Origin: GCA-002722245 sp964230605
GTDB lineage: Bacteria > Bacteroidota > Bacteroidia > Flavobacteriales_C > GCA-002722245
DNA: 54,586 nucleotides
NCBI GenBank assembly: GCA_964230605.1
Contig: CAXRIN010000012.1
Span: 1 to 54,586 of the forward strand
Reading direction: 5' to 3'
Shown here piece by piece: positions 53,675 to 54,586 of the stretch; the first letter of the stretch is position 1, and the number at the start of each line of letters is the position of its first letter. The notes below the pieces were generated by a model that worked only from the letters and a program-made list of their open reading frames with translations, did no database searches and was not told where the DNA came from. The position numbers and the translations under genes are program-made.

Positions 53675-53702
53675 TATGGCCGATTTTCATCGGCAACTAC
53701 AG
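53675..53702 (+). repeat. GGCCGAT hairpin repeat, copy 4
   Basis: TATGGCCGATTTTCATCGGC then AACTACAG. With copy 3 it makes a 98-base palindromic unit between the VIT gene and the exosortase gene. It contains an in-frame ATG that falsely extends the exosortase. Confidence 0.75.
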
Positions 53703-53714
53703 AATTTAAATTCC

Positions 53715-54452
53715 ATGAAAAAAACAATAACAAAATACCAACCCTTCCTCCTCATTGGAATCGCACTTGCTTTAGGTTTTCCAATCTTGAGTAAATTCTT
53801 CAAAATGAACTTTGAAGCCATTATTGGATTGATGTGTTTTCCTTTTGTGATTAGTTTTAAAAAGGAAACAAAATTCAAATTTAAATGGGCAATTGTTTCA
53901 GCATTGTTCTTGGTTCTATATGTACTTACAGGGATAATGACCGCCAATTATTTTGCTATTGGATTCCTAATATTTTTTCTTTTAGAAAACATTTGGGAAA
54001 GTGTTAATTGGCCTTCTCTAGCGCTTCTTTTTGCTGTTTCCCCATTTTTCAATTACATCATTAAAATATTGAGTTTCCCACTGCGAATTCAGTTAACAAA
54101 AGGAGCTGTTGCAGTACTAAGCGTAATTCATCCAGATTTAGAAGCACATGGAAATGTTATTCAAAATGGGGATGTTTGTTTCAGCGTTGATCCAGAGTGT
54201 ATGGGATTAAATTTGATTGTTTTTTCCCTTGGAATTGGTCTGGCAATTTTAGTCCATTTTGAAAAAGGAAAAGGTCACCTGTTGAACTTTTGGCGAACGC
54301 TATTTTTTATTGTTATACTGCTGCTTTTATCTATTCTTGGAAACTACTTTCGAATTATTTTAATCACGCTTTTTGAATCTAAACCAGAAACGTTGAGCCA
54401 TGAAATGATTGGAATATTTTGCTTAATTATCTACACAATAGTTCCCTTTTAA
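53715..54452 (+). CDS. xrtN: Exosortase (XrtN type)
   Basis: 245-residue integral membrane cysteine protease/transpeptidase of the exosortase family, which processes C-terminal PEP-type sorting signals. About eight TM helices are visible. The three catalytic motifs are present in order: cysteine in SVDPECMGLNLIVFSLG (near 160), arginine in GNYFRIILI (near 215) and histidine in LSHEMIGIFCLIIY (near 230). ATG 53715 is used because the in-frame ATG 53676 lies inside a repeat. Its only visible substrate candidate is the VIT protein directly upstream. Confidence 0.9.
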   Translation: MKKTITKYQPFLLIGIALALGFPILSKFFKMNFEAIIGLMCFPFVISFKKETKFKFKWAIVSALFLVLYVLTGIMTANYFAIGFLIFFLLENIWESVNWPSLALLFAVSPFFNYIIKILSFPLRIQLTKGAVAVLSVIHPDLEAHGNVIQNGDVCFSVDPECMGLNLIVFSLGIGLAILVHFEKGKGHLLNFWRTLFFIVILLLLSILGNYFRIILITLFESKPETLSHEMIGIFCLIIYTIVPF

Positions 54453-54562
54453 CCTGAGCTCGATTCTTATTAGCTTGAAATTCAGTAAATTATGTTGGTA
54501 AAAACTTGTTAGGAAATATGGTGATTTGCAGAAAAATAGCGATTTTTATTACTTCTAAACAA

Positions 54563-54586
54563 ATGAAAATCAAATATTTAACATGC
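54563..54586 (+). CDS. Possible start of a further gene, cut by window end
   Basis: An ATG at 54563 opens a frame reading MKIKYLTC to the edge of the window, 110 bases after the exosortase stop. Only eight codons are visible, so this is a guess. The 110-base gap itself shows nothing else. Confidence 0.2.

Noticed and set aside
53676..53714. Upstream start for the exosortase
   Set aside because: The ATG lies within the GGCCGAT hairpin repeat and would add a hydrophilic leader untypical of exosortases.

Overview
The window is AT-rich DNA from a member of the Bacteroidota, most likely Flavobacteriales. The evidence is Por/T9SS C-terminal sorting domains (two proteins), several matches to the Bacteroidota promoter pattern TTTG-N19-TAnnTTTG, families typical of the group (DUF4837, DUF2795, a degenerate DksA/TraR protein, exosortase N with its VIT partner), and a Bacteroidota-type MraY with an internal insertion. 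I see no rRNA, tRNA, CRISPR array or classical insertion sequence.

Region 1 (1-15940, minus strand) is a nearly complete dcw cell-wall and division operon. In transcription order it reads mraZ, rsmH, ftsL-like, ftsI (with PASTA), murE, mraY, murD, a stand-alone MurD C-terminal-domain gene, a 43-residue single-TM protein, ftsW, murG, murC, ftsQ, ftsA, ftsZ; ftsZ runs off the left edge. The genes make lipid II and the divisome. The odd parts are the extra MurD domain, the tiny membrane protein, a RHPERSRR-type repeat translated inside the FtsZ linker, and 10-bp repeats before mraZ that look like the MraZ operator.

Region 2 (16120-39568) is mostly housekeeping: an alpha/beta hydrolase, engB, ktrB-ktrA potassium uptake, an S66 LD-carboxypeptidase, a SRPBCC protein, DUF2795, mfd, a LolE/FtsX-type permease, rbfA, exbB-4TM-exbD-exbD (energy for TonB transport), a methyltransferase, pgk, holB with a GAF-like partner, a glycosyltransferase, a second hydrolase, a T9SS cargo protein, an MltD-like lytic transglycosylase and a DUF4837 lipoprotein. 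Several intergenic spaces hold palindromic repeats of at least three families.

Region 3 (39567-48106) holds a DUF559 nuclease-like gene enclosed by 47-bp near-perfect inverted repeats. Next comes a six-gene minus-strand membrane/redox cluster (NAD(P)-binding, DUF2071, two small membrane proteins, a DCC-domain membrane protein, a GbsR/MarR regulator) with a perfect 30-bp palindrome upstream. Then follow a DksA-like gene and a large secreted BNR-repeat T9SS protein interrupted by a one-base frameshift.

Region 4 (48356-54452) is the most system-like part. It has a lipoprotein, a six-TM protein, a winged-helix regulator, a membrane-anchored endonuclease/exonuclease/phosphatase, a membrane VIT-domain protein with a PEP-type sorting tail, and an exosortase (XrtN type). 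Two almost identical palindromic operators sit before the six-TM gene and before the phosphatase gene. This suggests one repressor controlling an exosortase/single-substrate module.
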